DNA of 64,000 nucleotides, from contig NZ_RQWN01000001.1 of assembly GCF_003977755.1 (NCBI RefSeq), forward strand, positions 636,995 through 700,994, read 5' to 3'. Under the pieces are notes generated by a model. It saw nothing but the letters and a program-made list of their open reading frames with translations, ran no database searches and was not told the origin of the DNA. Below, piece after piece: positions 45,040-54,131 of the stretch. A program made the position numbers and the translations under genes. The number at the start of each line of letters is the position of its first letter. Position 1 is the first letter of the stretch. This DNA comes from Haloterrigena salifodinae. Lineage in GTDB: Archaea > Halobacteriota > Halobacteria > Halobacteriales > Natrialbaceae.

Positions 45040-46500
45040 TCACCCCTTGATGTTACACACGGGGAACGTCCGCGCGACCTTGTCGCCGATGCCGAGTTCG
45101 TCTGAGACGCGGACGACCTCGTCGACGTCCTTGTAGACGCCCGGGGCCTCCTCGGCGACCGTCGCGCCCGACTGGGCCTTGACGTAGATCTGGTCCTGTT
45201 CCTCGAGTTCCTGCTGGACGTCGCCGCCCCAGTACTCGCTTTTGGCCTGGGTACGGCTCATCAGCCGGCCCGCGCCGTGGGCCGTCGAGCCGAAGGTGAG
45301 GTCCATGGAGTTCTCGCCGCCGCGAAGGACGTAGCTCCCCGCGCCCATGCTGCCGGGGATGATGACCGGCTGGCCGACGTCGCGGTAGGCCGTCGGGACT
45401 TCGGGGTGGCCCGCGGGGAATGCCCGCGTGGCGCCCTTGCGGTGGACGTAGAGGTCGCGCTGTTCGCCGTCGACTTCGTGAGACTCCTTCTTCGCGATGT
45501 TGTGCGCCACGTCGTACAGCAGGTGCATGTCCATCTCCTCCCACGAGCGCCCGAAGACGCGCTCGAAGACCTGCCGCGTGCGGTGCATGATCAGCTGACG
45601 GTTGACCCACGCGAAGTTAATCGCCGCGTTCATCGCCGCGTAGTAGTCCTCGGCGAGTTGCGAGCCCGCAGGTGCCGCGGCCAGCTCCTTGTCCGGCAGC
45701 TGGTTCAACAGCCCCTGGTGTTGCTTCTCGATCTTGCGCAGGTAGTCGTTACACGTCTGGTGGCCCAGCCCGCGGGAGCCGCAGTGGATCAGGACGACGA
45801 TCTGATCCTCTTCGAGGCCGTAGGCCGCGCCCACCTCGTCGTCGAAGACGTCCGTGACGCGCTGGACCTCGAGGAAGTGGTTGCCCGAGCCCAGCGAGCC
45901 GATCTGGTTCTTCCCGCGGTCCTTGGCCTTCTGGCTGACCTTTTCGGCGTCGGCACCCTCGCGCATCCCCTCGTCCTCGCAGTGCAGCAGGTCCTCCTCG
46001 ACGGCGTGGCCGTGCTCGAGCGCCCAGTCGACGCCGCGCTCGAGGATCTCCTCGACGGTGTCGACGCCGGCCTCGACGATGCCGCCGCCGCCCAGCCCCG
46101 ACGGAACGTTGGTAAACAGCGAGTCAACGAGTTCCTCCTCGCGGCCCTGTAGCTCGTCGTAGGTCAGGTTCGTCCGCATCATCCGGACGCCGCAGTTGAT
46201 GTCGTAGCCGACCGCCCCCGGCGAGATACAGCCGGTTTCAGCGTCGAGTGCACCCACTCCGCCGACCGGGAAGCCGTAGCCCTGGTGGCCGTCGGGCATA
46301 CAGATCGCGTAGTTCGTGATGCCGGGGAGGTGGGTCGTGTTCGTGATCTGTTCGAGGGTTTTGTCCTCCTTGATCTCCTCGAGCAGCGCTTCGCTGGCGA
46401 GTACCCGCGCTGGCGCGCGCATGTCGCCCTCCTGCGGGATCTCCCAGACGTACTCACGCACTTTCTCGAGCGTGATGCCGTTGGCGTCGAACGTGGTCAT
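45040..46500 (-). CDS. rtcB: RNA-splicing ligase
   Basis: The protein has 486 residues. The Mn/GTP-ligating Cys is C103 in VGYDINCGVR, with PDGHQG before it, GSLGSGNHFLEVQ and HCGSRGLGHQ in the middle and the guanylated His in the C-terminal part. It joins 2',3'-cyclic phosphate and 5'-OH RNA ends, completing tRNA intron splicing with 3'-phosphate handling. Archease, its activator, is encoded nearby (47836-48318) on the same strand. Confidence 0.96.
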   Translation of the reverse strand: MTTFDANGITLEKVREYVWEIPQEGDMRAPARVLASEALLEEIKEDKTLEQITNTTHLPGITNYAICMPDGHQGYGFPVGGVGALDAETGCISPGAVGYDINCGVRMMRTNLTYDELQGREEELVDSLFTNVPSGLGGGGIVEAGVDTVEEILERGVDWALEHGHAVEEDLLHCEDEGMREGADAEKVSQKAKDRGKNQIGSLGSGNHFLEVQRVTDVFDDEVGAAYGLEEDQIVVLIHCGSRGLGHQTCNDYLRKIEKQHQGLLNQLPDKELAAAPAGSQLAEDYYAAMNAAINFAWVNRQLIMHRTRQVFERVFGRSWEEMDMHLLYDVAHNIAKKESHEVDGEQRDLYVHRKGATRAFPAGHPEVPTAYRDVGQPVIIPGSMGAGSYVLRGGENSMDLTFGSTAHGAGRLMSRTQAKSEYWGGDVQQELEEQDQIYVKAQSGATVAEEAPGVYKDVDEVVRVSDELGIGDKVARTFPVCNIKG

Positions 46501-46614
46501 ACTCGAGTATCGGCCCCCATCGATGAAAGGTGTTCGTCTCTCCGGGCGGCATCGCTAGCTGTTCCCACCGTCATCGCCGGATCGTCCGGCCGAAACCGTC
46601 GTGCGACCGCACGG

Positions 46615-47649
46615 TCACACCGCATCCGGTACGTCAGCATCCGGTGCATCGGCCTCCTCGTCGGTCCCGTACCCCTCGATCCACCCGTCGACGGCGTAGG
46701 GGCCGCTCCCGGTGATGAGCAACGCCGACGCCAGTCCGAAGAGGCTGACGTGTGCGAGCACCGGATCGTCGGGCAGCGCAAAGAGCGTGAGCGAGAACAC
46801 GCCGATCGCCGTCGTCGCGCTCGCCCGCGTAAAGAACCCGACTACCAGCGCGAGTCCGAGACCGACTTCCGACAGGCCCGCGCCGAGGACCCACAGTTCG
46901 GGGCCGACGGGCACAACCGCGGTCAAGTCGTAGCGGTCGACGACCGCGAGCGCGATACCGGGTCGCAGGAGCTTTTGGCCCAGGCCCAGCGAGATGAACG
47001 TGCAGCCGAGACCCGCGCGGACGATCGTCGGCAGGAATCTGCGGTACGGATCGATCCGCGTCTGAAACTCGCGCGCGCAGTCGTAGATCGGGTCGAATCG
47101 ACCGTAGACCGTCCCCGGCGTGCCGGCGACCCGCTGGAGGACGTGATCCCCGCTCGGTCGCCCGCCGCCGAGCAGCGCGATCGCTAGCGTTCCGGGCACG
47201 AACTCGAGTTGTAACAGCAGGATCGAGTCGATCGCGAGGCCGCCGAGGTAGACGGCGAGCGTGAGCACGGCGACGAGCCGCGTCGCCATCCCGAACAGCA
47301 ACAGGAAGCCAAGCGCGACCTGCAGAAGTCGCGCCTCGAGGCCGAGCGCGGGACTGATGAGGTAGCCGCCGAAGCCGGCTCCGATCAGCGGGATGCCGAT
47401 CGAGATCCGCAACAGCCAGGGCACGTACGCGGTGTACTCCCGCATGGCGGCTCGGAACGCCGTGACGTCTCGCTGTACGGGGCGAACGACTAGGTAACCT
47501 CCAACCGCTACGAGAAGGACGAGCGCGCCCGCCAGCAGCGGTCCGACGACGAGGGGACCCGTCAGCGACTCCCGGAGGAACTCGGCGACGGTGACTTCGC
47601 GCTCCCCGTCGACGACGTACTCTTCGTGTGCGCGCCGTCTCGAGTGCAC
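46615..47649 (-). CDS. DoxX-type membrane protein, probably frameshifted at its N-terminus
   Basis: The open frame has 344 codons with six to eight membrane segments and a DoxX-like duplicated arrangement (WLLRISIGIPLIGAGFGGYL and later TFISLGLGQKLLRPG). The annotated-looking start here is a GTG with a basic HSRRRAHEEYVV opening. A separate frame beginning at ATG 47725 encodes MDAPLRRLPTGRV and a hydrophobic signal (ALVAALLVSAL), and enters this frame only if about 2 nt of the GCGCGC tract near 47630-47640 are missing. The intact protein would thus span 46615-47725. It lies between rtcB and archease. Confidence 0.72.
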   Translation of the reverse strand: MHSRRRAHEEYVVDGEREVTVAEFLRESLTGPLVVGPLLAGALVLLVAVGGYLVVRPVQRDVTAFRAAMREYTAYVPWLLRISIGIPLIGAGFGGYLISPALGLEARLLQVALGFLLLFGMATRLVAVLTLAVYLGGLAIDSILLLQLEFVPGTLAIALLGGGRPSGDHVLQRVAGTPGTVYGRFDPIYDCAREFQTRIDPYRRFLPTIVRAGLGCTFISLGLGQKLLRPGIALAVVDRYDLTAVVPVGPELWVLGAGLSEVGLGLALVVGFFTRASATTAIGVFSLTLFALPDDPVLAHVSLFGLASALLITGSGPYAVDGWIEGYGTDEEADAPDADVPDAV

Positions 47650-47835
47650 TGACCAGGAGCGCCGCGACGAGCGCCGCCTGACCGACGACCCTACCGGTCG
47701 GGAGTCGACGCAGGGGAGCGTCCATCGCTGAAGCTACGATTGCCACGATCAAAATGCGTCCCCCGGCAGACTCGTCGCCGGGTCGATTCCCGCTCGACTC
47801 CCGTCCGTGGTCGTCCGGTGTCGATCACCGACTGA

Positions 47836-48318
47836 TCAGACATCGAAGACGACGTAGGCTTCCCAGCCCTCGTCGTCCCCGTCCCCAGTTTCGTCCCCGC
47901 GGCGCTCGAGGCGCATCTCGGAGTAGGTGACGGCTTTGATCTCGCGAGCGTCGACCGCGGCCAGTGGGACGCCGCGGGCGCTGGCCTCAAGGTGCCAGTC
48001 GCCGCTCTCGTCGCCCTCACCGTCGCGTTCCGGACCCGCGATCGTCTCGACGCGGTGATCGACGGGGAGTTCCGCGCGGACGTCCCGGAGATAGATCAGT
48101 TCGTCCAGGTAGTCGAACAGCAGGGCCTCGCGGTTCTCCGCGGTCACGGAGAGCGAGAATCGGTCGCCCGACTCCGCGGGGATCTCGTCGCAGGAGGCGG
48201 CCGCCAGCCCGTCGGCGACCGCCGCGAAGACCGACTCGAGTGCGTCGCCGCTGGCCGCGACCGCGACGTCGGCCGTGTGATCCCGGAGTTCGAACCGTCC
48301 GCCCTGCGCTCTGGTCAT
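47836..48318 (-). CDS. Archease, RtcB activator
   Basis: The protein has 160 residues. FELRDHTADVAVAASGDALESVFAAVADGLA is the archease signature; the metal-binding Asp/His of RDHTADV is intact. FDYLDELIYLRD and IKAVTYSEMRLER follow, the second being a conserved histidine-to-Ser-like region. Archease speeds guanylation of RtcB and widens NTP use. Long open frames upstream are unrelated. It is separated from rtcB by the DoxX-type gene. Confidence 0.94.
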   Translation of the reverse strand: MTRAQGGRFELRDHTADVAVAASGDALESVFAAVADGLAAASCDEIPAESGDRFSLSVTAENREALLFDYLDELIYLRDVRAELPVDHRVETIAGPERDGEGDESGDWHLEASARGVPLAAVDAREIKAVTYSEMRLERRGDETGDGDDEGWEAYVVFDV

Positions 48319-48565
48319 CGCTTCTCGAGGATTGGACGGGCGGCGTGGTATGCTCGTCGGTTTCAGCTGCAAACCGGAGGACAGTCGTGGACGCAGCGAC
48401 GACGGTCGCGTTCTATCGGAACGCACGATGACTTCGGCCCGGACACGATCTACGGAGACGGGCGAGATAGGAAGTGAGAATTGTTGACGGATAGTACGGA
48501 CGTCTGACGTTACGTATCGGTGACTGCCGGTGGAATTATATTGGCGACGATGGTAGACCCAGATA

Positions 48566-49042
48566 GTGAGCGTCAATATCGACAGTCGAGTCGTCGCGCC
48601 GGGGAGCGACGACTTCGTCGACGAAGCCTGGCAACTGAAGGAGGAGATCAACCGTCAGGAAGGCGTGCTCAAACAGCGATACGACTTCTTTACTGACGCG
48701 TACCGTCGGTCCAAGGTTCACTGTTACGTCCAGGAGGACGAACTGGTCGGCTTCGCGGCCGTTCGTCGCGACGGGTACATCCTCTTTCTGGCGGTTTCGC
48801 CGGGCCTGCGGGGGCAGGGGATCGGCAAGCAACTGATCGCGCGCGTCGCGGAGGACCACGAAACCATCACGTGTCACGCTCGAACGAGCAACGAGAACGC
48901 CCTCCAGTTCTACGAACACCTCGGATTCGAGATCAAACGACGCATCGACGACTACTACGAGGACGGCGGGGACGCCTACTACCTGAAACTCGGTTCCGAC
49001 GTCGGCATCGCCGACAAGATCTCGGAACTGATGCGGCGCTGA
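48566..49042 (+). CDS. GNAT family N-acetyltransferase
   Basis: The protein has 158 residues. YILFLAVSPGLRGQGIGKQLIARV is the acetyl-CoA motif A (RGQGIG) and NALQFYEHLGFEIKRRI is motif B. It resembles RimI-like protein acetylases. The start is GTG (48566); an ATTATATT box at about 48535-48542 lies about 25 bp upstream. The substrate is unknown. Confidence 0.88.
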   Translation: MSVNIDSRVVAPGSDDFVDEAWQLKEEINRQEGVLKQRYDFFTDAYRRSKVHCYVQEDELVGFAAVRRDGYILFLAVSPGLRGQGIGKQLIARVAEDHETITCHARTSNENALQFYEHLGFEIKRRIDDYYEDGGDAYYLKLGSDVGIADKISELMRR

Positions 49043-49305
49043 CCGCGATCGATCGATCCTCCGCTCTGATATCGTCCCGTCGTCCTCGGACGACGGTCGC
49101 AACGAACACACGCCGACGAACCGCCAGCGACAGCTTCGAACGTCTCCTCGAGGACCGTCCAGTAACGCTCGATTTCCCACCGCTGAGAACGCACCGCGAT
49201 CTCAATCGTCAGTTGAGTCGCATCCCGTCCGGTCGCGGGACTCCCTCCCATCGGGTCGAACATTCGGCAAGATTATACGCCCCCACCCACGACTACTCGA
49301 GTCGT

Positions 49306-50481
49306 ATGGAGGAGCGAACGAGGGCGTATCTGCGGGGGCGATTTCGCGACCACTACCGACGCACGGAGATCACGCCGCCACCCGCGGCCAACGAGCGCGA
49401 GTGGGGCTTCATCCCGTGGACGGAGGGCCCCGATACCACGATGGTTCGCCACCGTTCGCTGCTCGAGTTAGGCGACCTCACGGAGTTTCTCGTCCGCAAG
49501 CGCCCGCGACACGTCTACTTCTCAGCGGGCCGCTTTCGGGACCCCGGTGCGAGTTCGATGAGCGCCAAGGACTGGCAGTCCGCGGACCTCGTCTTCGACC
49601 TGGACGCCGACCACCTGCCGAGCGTCACCCTCGGCGAGGACACCTACGCGGAGATGCTCGCGAAGTGTAAGGACGCCCTGTTTCGGCTGCTCGACTTTCT
49701 CGAGGATGATTTCGGTTTCGAGGACCTCGAGATCGTCTTCTCCGGCGGCCGCGGCTACCACGTCCACGTGCGAGACGAGAACGTCCTGCACTTAGACCGG
49801 GAACACCGCCGGGAAATCGTCGACTACGTTCGCGGCATCGGCCTCGAGTACGAGCACCTGATCGAGACCGAGACCGTCGCGGGGCTGGGCCGGAAGACGC
49901 CGACCGAGCGCCGCACGCTGGAGATCGAGGGCGGCTGGGGTAAACGCACGCACGCCCACCTGATGGCGTACGTCGACGGGCTCCTCGAGATGGAAGAGAA
50001 CGCGGCCCTCGAGCGCTTACAGGAGTTCGACGGAATCGGTAAAGGGAAGGCCGAAGCGACGCTCAACGCCGCGCGCAACAACCGCGAGCAGCTGGCGGCC
50101 GGCAACGTCACCGTCCACACGGCGGTCTCGCAGTTGGCCAAGCGGTTCGCCGAGCGCGCGGTCGACGACGACAACGCGCCGATCGACGAACCCGTCACGA
50201 CCGACACCAACCGACTGATCCGCCTCCCGGGCAGTCTCCACGGCGGCAGCGGCCTGCAGACGGTGCGCCTCGAGCGCGACGAACTCGACGCGTTCGATCC
50301 GCTGGTCGACGCCGTCCCCGACACCTTCCGGGGCCACGAGATCACCGTCGACGTGACCGATCCCGGCGAGGTCGAACTCGGAGGAGATAGCTTTACGGTC
50401 ACGGACGGTGACCAGTCATTACCCGAGTACGTCGCCGTGTTTCTGATGGCACGCGGCCGCGCGGAGAAGGAGAAAGAATGA
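49306..50481 (+). CDS. priS: DNA primase small subunit (catalytic)
   Basis: The protein has 391 residues of the archaeo-eukaryotic primase fold. The catalytic Asp pair is D98 and D100 in VFDLDADHLP. Then IVFSGGRGYHVHV carries the nucleotide-binding His. TRLPGSLHGGSGLQTVRL closes the active-site domain. It makes RNA/DNA primers with PriL. The ATG at 49306 gives the normal N-terminus. Ten nt after its stop comes the GINS gene, a conserved pairing. Confidence 0.95.
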   Translation: MEERTRAYLRGRFRDHYRRTEITPPPAANEREWGFIPWTEGPDTTMVRHRSLLELGDLTEFLVRKRPRHVYFSAGRFRDPGASSMSAKDWQSADLVFDLDADHLPSVTLGEDTYAEMLAKCKDALFRLLDFLEDDFGFEDLEIVFSGGRGYHVHVRDENVLHLDREHRREIVDYVRGIGLEYEHLIETETVAGLGRKTPTERRTLEIEGGWGKRTHAHLMAYVDGLLEMEENAALERLQEFDGIGKGKAEATLNAARNNREQLAAGNVTVHTAVSQLAKRFAERAVDDDNAPIDEPVTTDTNRLIRLPGSLHGGSGLQTVRLERDELDAFDPLVDAVPDTFRGHEITVDVTDPGEVELGGDSFTVTDGDQSLPEYVAVFLMARGRAEKEKE

Positions 50482-50491
50482 ATCAGAAAGA

Positions 50492-51526
50492 ATGAATCTC
50501 GACGAGTTACGTTCGGTCCAGAGCAAGGAGCGCCAGAAGGATAGCCTCCAGAATCTGCGCCCCTCGTTCTACCAGGAGGTCGGCGAGTACATCGCCGACC
50601 TCGAGGACGAACGCGACCGCGTCGCCGAGGAGAGCGACGACCCCTTCTCCTCGCCCGAGGTCGGTCGGCTGACCGACGAAATCGAGACAGCCAAGGATGT
50701 CGTCGAGGCCATCTACGAGCGCCGGATGGGGAAACTCGTCAAACAGGCTAGCCTCGCCGCGGCCGGGATGCCGGCCGACGATGACGGCCTGACCGCCGAG
50801 GAGGCCGACCTCTTCGACGATCTCGTCGATCGCATCAGCTCGAACAAGTCCCGCGTGCTCGACGTCCTCGAGGGCGTCGACACCGAGGCCGCCGCGGGCG
50901 ATACCGAAGCTCCGACGGGGAGCGAGGGGGCCGGAACCGGACCGGCTGACCCGCGGGACGCCGCCGATCCGACGCAAGGCGACTCGAGTCCCGCGCCCGG
51001 AACGGATCCGACGGCCGCCGATCCGATGGCCGATCCCGGGACCGCGGGCGATAACGACGCGCCGCCCGCCGACGCGGGCGGTGACGACGCGCCGCCGATT
51101 CCGCCGCAGGAACCGCCTGCGGATGCCGACGACGGCTCGGCCGCGGATCCCGGGCCCGCTCCTGACCCCGGATCGGGATCCGGCGACTCGAGCGGCGTGA
51201 CCCCCGCGGACGTCATGGGCGGGGACGGACCGGATCTCGACGACGAAGCGGTCGGGGAGTCGCCGCCGGTGCCGGCCGATGCTCCTTCGGACGCGCCGCC
51301 GGCCGAGCCCGCGGGTGTTGCACCGGACGATTCCGACGCTGGTGCAACGGGTACTGACGCCGACGCCGACATCGAGCGCGTCACCGTCCGGATCACTCGC
51401 GATGTCGGCCCGATCCTCGGCGTCGACGACCGCGAGTACTCTCTCTCGACCGACGATATTGTCACCCTCCCCGAACAGAACGCCGATCCGCTGCTCGAGC
51501 AGGACGCTGCCGAACCGCTCGAATAA
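50492..51526 (+). CDS. GINS complex subunit (Gins51-like) with long Pro/Ala/Gly/Asp linker
   Basis: The protein has 344 residues. An alpha-helical GINS A domain fills about 1-125 (YQEVGEYIADLEDERDRVAEE then VVEAIYERRMGKLVKQASLAA). A low-complexity linker of about 160 residues (Ala/Gly/Pro/Asp) follows. A compact B-domain-like segment is at about 290-335 (VTVRITRDVGPILGVDDREYSLSTDDIVTLP). GINS activates MCM helicase. It is cotranscribed with priS. The linker is far longer than in most archaea. Confidence 0.9.
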   Translation: MNLDELRSVQSKERQKDSLQNLRPSFYQEVGEYIADLEDERDRVAEESDDPFSSPEVGRLTDEIETAKDVVEAIYERRMGKLVKQASLAAAGMPADDDGLTAEEADLFDDLVDRISSNKSRVLDVLEGVDTEAAAGDTEAPTGSEGAGTGPADPRDAADPTQGDSSPAPGTDPTAADPMADPGTAGDNDAPPADAGGDDAPPIPPQEPPADADDGSAADPGPAPDPGSGSGDSSGVTPADVMGGDGPDLDDEAVGESPPVPADAPSDAPPAEPAGVAPDDSDAGATGTDADADIERVTVRITRDVGPILGVDDREYSLSTDDIVTLPEQNADPLLEQDAAEPLE

Positions 51527-52029
51527 CCTGATAGCGTTCGATCGGACTCGAGGCACGAAGCGTCGCTTCCTGGATTTCGTATTCTTCGAGCGTTCAAACT
51601 GATACGCTCGGACGTAGTGACGCGCGCTATCTGTGATCCAACCAGAGCGAAGTGCGAACGGAGTGGATACCTCGGAAAGCGAACGGTGAACGGCCGCATC
51701 GTCGGACGCGATCTCGTCACAAATGTTTCTAGACGAAAATGAACGTTTCACTCGTTCTGGCAACAGGGATGGCCACGCCCTCCCCAGCCGATTCGTTCGT
51801 TTCACTCACTCATCCAGAGTCAGAGCAAGCTCTGACAAGCCTTCGCTTGTGAAACTCGCGAAGACCTCGCGCAGGTTCGTCGGTCGCACCTCGCTTCGCT
51901 CGGCCGACCGACAGCGCGCGCCACCGCAGCATTTCTCGGCCTGGGTGCGGTGTACTCGATCTTTCTCGTGTACGAACCCAATCCGACCGAAACCACAACG
52001 CATACATCTGCCGTCGCTAACCCACCCCC
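51527..52029. other. 503-bp gene-free stretch with palindromic, repeat-like DNA
   Basis: No credible ORF or RNA gene. 51819-51836 is a perfect inverted repeat (GTCAGAGC-AA-GCTCTGAC). 51879-51886 pairs with 51905-51912 (GTCGGTCG/CGACCGAC). Between lie short alternating motifs of the GCTTCGCTCGG kind seen in dispersed haloarchaeal intergenic repeats. It may be a degraded mobile or MITE-like sequence. The right end, from about 51990, is AT-richer and should hold the peroxiredoxin promoter. Confidence 0.5.
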
Positions 52030-52509
52030 ATGCTCGACGTCGGCGACGAAGCACCCGAGTTCGAACTGCCCAACCAGCACGACGAGACTGTCCGACGCTC
52101 CGATTTCGAGGGCGAACGGCTCGTCGTCTACTTCTATCCGCGGGCGAACACCGAGGGCTGTACCACCGAAGCCTGCGCGTTCAACGACGCGAAACCCGAC
52201 TTCGACGACCGCGGCGTCAACGTCGTCGGGATCAGCGACGACCCCGTCGCGGACCTCGAGTCGTTCGCCGACGACTACGACCTCGCGTTCGACCTCTGCT
52301 CCGACGAGATGGGCGAAGTCGCGACGCTGTACGACTCCTACGGCGAGAAGCAAATGTTCGGCAACACGTTCGACGGCGTCTTCCGCAACACCTACGTCGT
52401 CGGCCCCGACGGCCGCATCGAGGCGGTTTACGAGGACGTGACGCCAGAGGGCCACGCCGAGGAAATCCTCGCAGACCTCGAGGAATCGTCGACCGAACTC
52501 GCGCCCTGA
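52030..52509 (+). CDS. bcp: Peroxiredoxin, BCP/PrxQ type
   Basis: The protein has 159 residues. PRANTEGCTTEAC carries the peroxidatic Cys (C44) and, five residues on, the resolving Cys (C49), the PrxQ/BCP layout. AFELPNQHDE-like EFELPNQHDE opens the thioredoxin fold. It reduces hydroperoxides at the expense of a thioredoxin. A cytoplasmic oxidative-stress protein. Confidence 0.94.
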   Translation: MLDVGDEAPEFELPNQHDETVRRSDFEGERLVVYFYPRANTEGCTTEACAFNDAKPDFDDRGVNVVGISDDPVADLESFADDYDLAFDLCSDEMGEVATLYDSYGEKQMFGNTFDGVFRNTYVVGPDGRIEAVYEDVTPEGHAEEILADLEESSTELAP

Positions 52510-52650
52510 GACCGTAGTTTCCGTCTCGGTCTCATCGACCGAGCGATTTCTAAAGCCCGAATTCCCATCGACACTCAAACACGTTCGCATCCCGTTTCCG
52601 AGTCCTGAAGTAGCCGGACGCGAACCGGCCAGTATCGACTGATCGACGAG

Positions 52651-53934
52651 ATGACGCTGAACGACAACGACCGATCGATCGCGGCCTTCGCGATGCTCGC
52701 CCACGCGACCGTCCACTGGTTCGAACTGGCCATTCCGATCTTTTTGGTCGTCTGGCTCGAGACGTTCGAGATCTCCATCGCGGCCGCCGGCGTGGTCGTC
52801 GCTGTCGGCTACGCGCTGTTCGGCATCGGCGCGTTGCCGGCCGGACTGCTCGCCGATCGCTACGGACCGAAACGGCTCGTGTTGGCTTGTCTCGTCGGCA
52901 TGAGTCTCTCCTTTGCCACGCTCGCGCTCGCGACGTCGATCTACGCCATCGCGGCCAGTCTGATCTGCTGGGGGATCACCGCGAGCGTCTACCACCCCGC
53001 CGGCCTCGCGCTCATCAGTACCGGCGTCGAGGAGCGCGGGACGGTCTTCGCCTGGCACGGCATCGCCGGGAACGTCGGCATAGCGCTCGGTCCGTTCGCG
53101 ACCGCGACGCTGTTGCTCGTCCTGGACTGGCGGGTCGTCGCCGTCGCGCTGGCGGTTCCCGGCGCACTCGCCACGCTGTACGGGCTCCGGGCCCGGTTCG
53201 ATCCGACCGCGGCCGTCGCGAACGACGACGGGTCGGTCGCCGACGGGTCGAACGACGCGCTCTCCGCGGGCGAGTTCGTTTCGAACACCCGATCGCTGTT
53301 CACCGGCTCCTTCCTGCTGGTCTTCGCCGTCGTCACGGTCGTCGGCCTCTACTACCGGGGCGTCCTCACCTACCTGCCGGAACTCCTGAACGGGCTCCCG
53401 GCGATGGCGGGAATCGAACCGCCGGCCGCGCTCGAGGAACTCTCGCTGGGCGACTACGTCTACGTCGCGCTGCTCGTCGCGGGGATGGCAGGCCAGTACG
53501 TCGCCGGAAAACTGACCAGCCGCGTCCCCGTCGCCCGCGGGCTGGTGGTGGTCTTCGTCGGCCTCGCGATCATCGCCGTCACGTTCGTCCCGGTGTCCGC
53601 GATGGGGGTCGCGTCGATCGTGCTGTACTGTACCGTCCTGGGCTTCGCGCTGTTCGCGATCGAACCGTTCTACCAGGAGGCCGTCGCGGTCTACACGCCG
53701 GCCGACGCCCGCGGGCTCTCCTACGGCTACACCTACCTCGGGATGTTCGGCCTCGGCTCGCTCAGCATCGCCCTCGGAGGCTTCCTGCTGGACCACGCGA
53801 CGATGACGGCGCTGTTCGCGACGCTCGCGGCGATCGCGCTCCTCGGCGCCGTGATCGCGCTCAAACTGCTGGTCGGACCGGCGCCCGGCAGCGAGTCGGC
53901 GTCGTCGGACTCGACGACCGCTGCCGACGACTGA
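52651..53934 (+). CDS. Major facilitator superfamily transporter
   Basis: The protein has 427 residues with about twelve membrane segments. The MFS loop 2-3 signature is present as GLLADRYGPKRLVLACL, and the central loop of about 25 residues is acidic (VANDDGSVADGSNDALS). Loop 8-9 has YTYLGMFGLGSLSIALGGFLLD. The cargo cannot be read. ATG at 52651 gives a short hydrophilic lead (MTLNDNDRSIAAF) before the first helix. Confidence 0.9.
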   Translation: MTLNDNDRSIAAFAMLAHATVHWFELAIPIFLVVWLETFEISIAAAGVVVAVGYALFGIGALPAGLLADRYGPKRLVLACLVGMSLSFATLALATSIYAIAASLICWGITASVYHPAGLALISTGVEERGTVFAWHGIAGNVGIALGPFATATLLLVLDWRVVAVALAVPGALATLYGLRARFDPTAAVANDDGSVADGSNDALSAGEFVSNTRSLFTGSFLLVFAVVTVVGLYYRGVLTYLPELLNGLPAMAGIEPPAALEELSLGDYVYVALLVAGMAGQYVAGKLTSRVPVARGLVVVFVGLAIIAVTFVPVSAMGVASIVLYCTVLGFALFAIEPFYQEAVAVYTPADARGLSYGYTYLGMFGLGSLSIALGGFLLDHATMTALFATLAAIALLGAVIALKLLVGPAPGSESASSDSTTAADD

Positions 53935-54131
53935 CCAGGTGCGAGACGGAGGCCGTCGTGGGCGGTCCGACTCGAGCCAGTAGCTGAATTGTTTCATCTT
54001 CGCTCGAAGTCCAGTAAACGCCCAGTACTGGGACTCTGGGTCGTCGGACACGGTGAAAATATAATCGGCAAGGCGAGGACTTCGATACTTGTTCAGTGAT
54101 CGCGTCCTAATTTGCCCAACCCGAGACCCCC

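Noticed and set aside
46634-47752. 372-codon frame beginning with a signal peptide in the DoxX region
   Set aside because: Only its first ~40 codons look real; the remainder is an Arg-rich alternate frame. Used as evidence for the frameshift instead.
48979-49263. 94-codon reverse frame (ATQLTIEIAVRSQRWEIERYW...) between the GNAT gene and priS
   Set aside because: The central part has gene-like codon use, but it overlaps the GNAT 3' end, ends in low-complexity Arg/Gly and has no recognisable domain; a decayed gene fragment is possible but unsupported.
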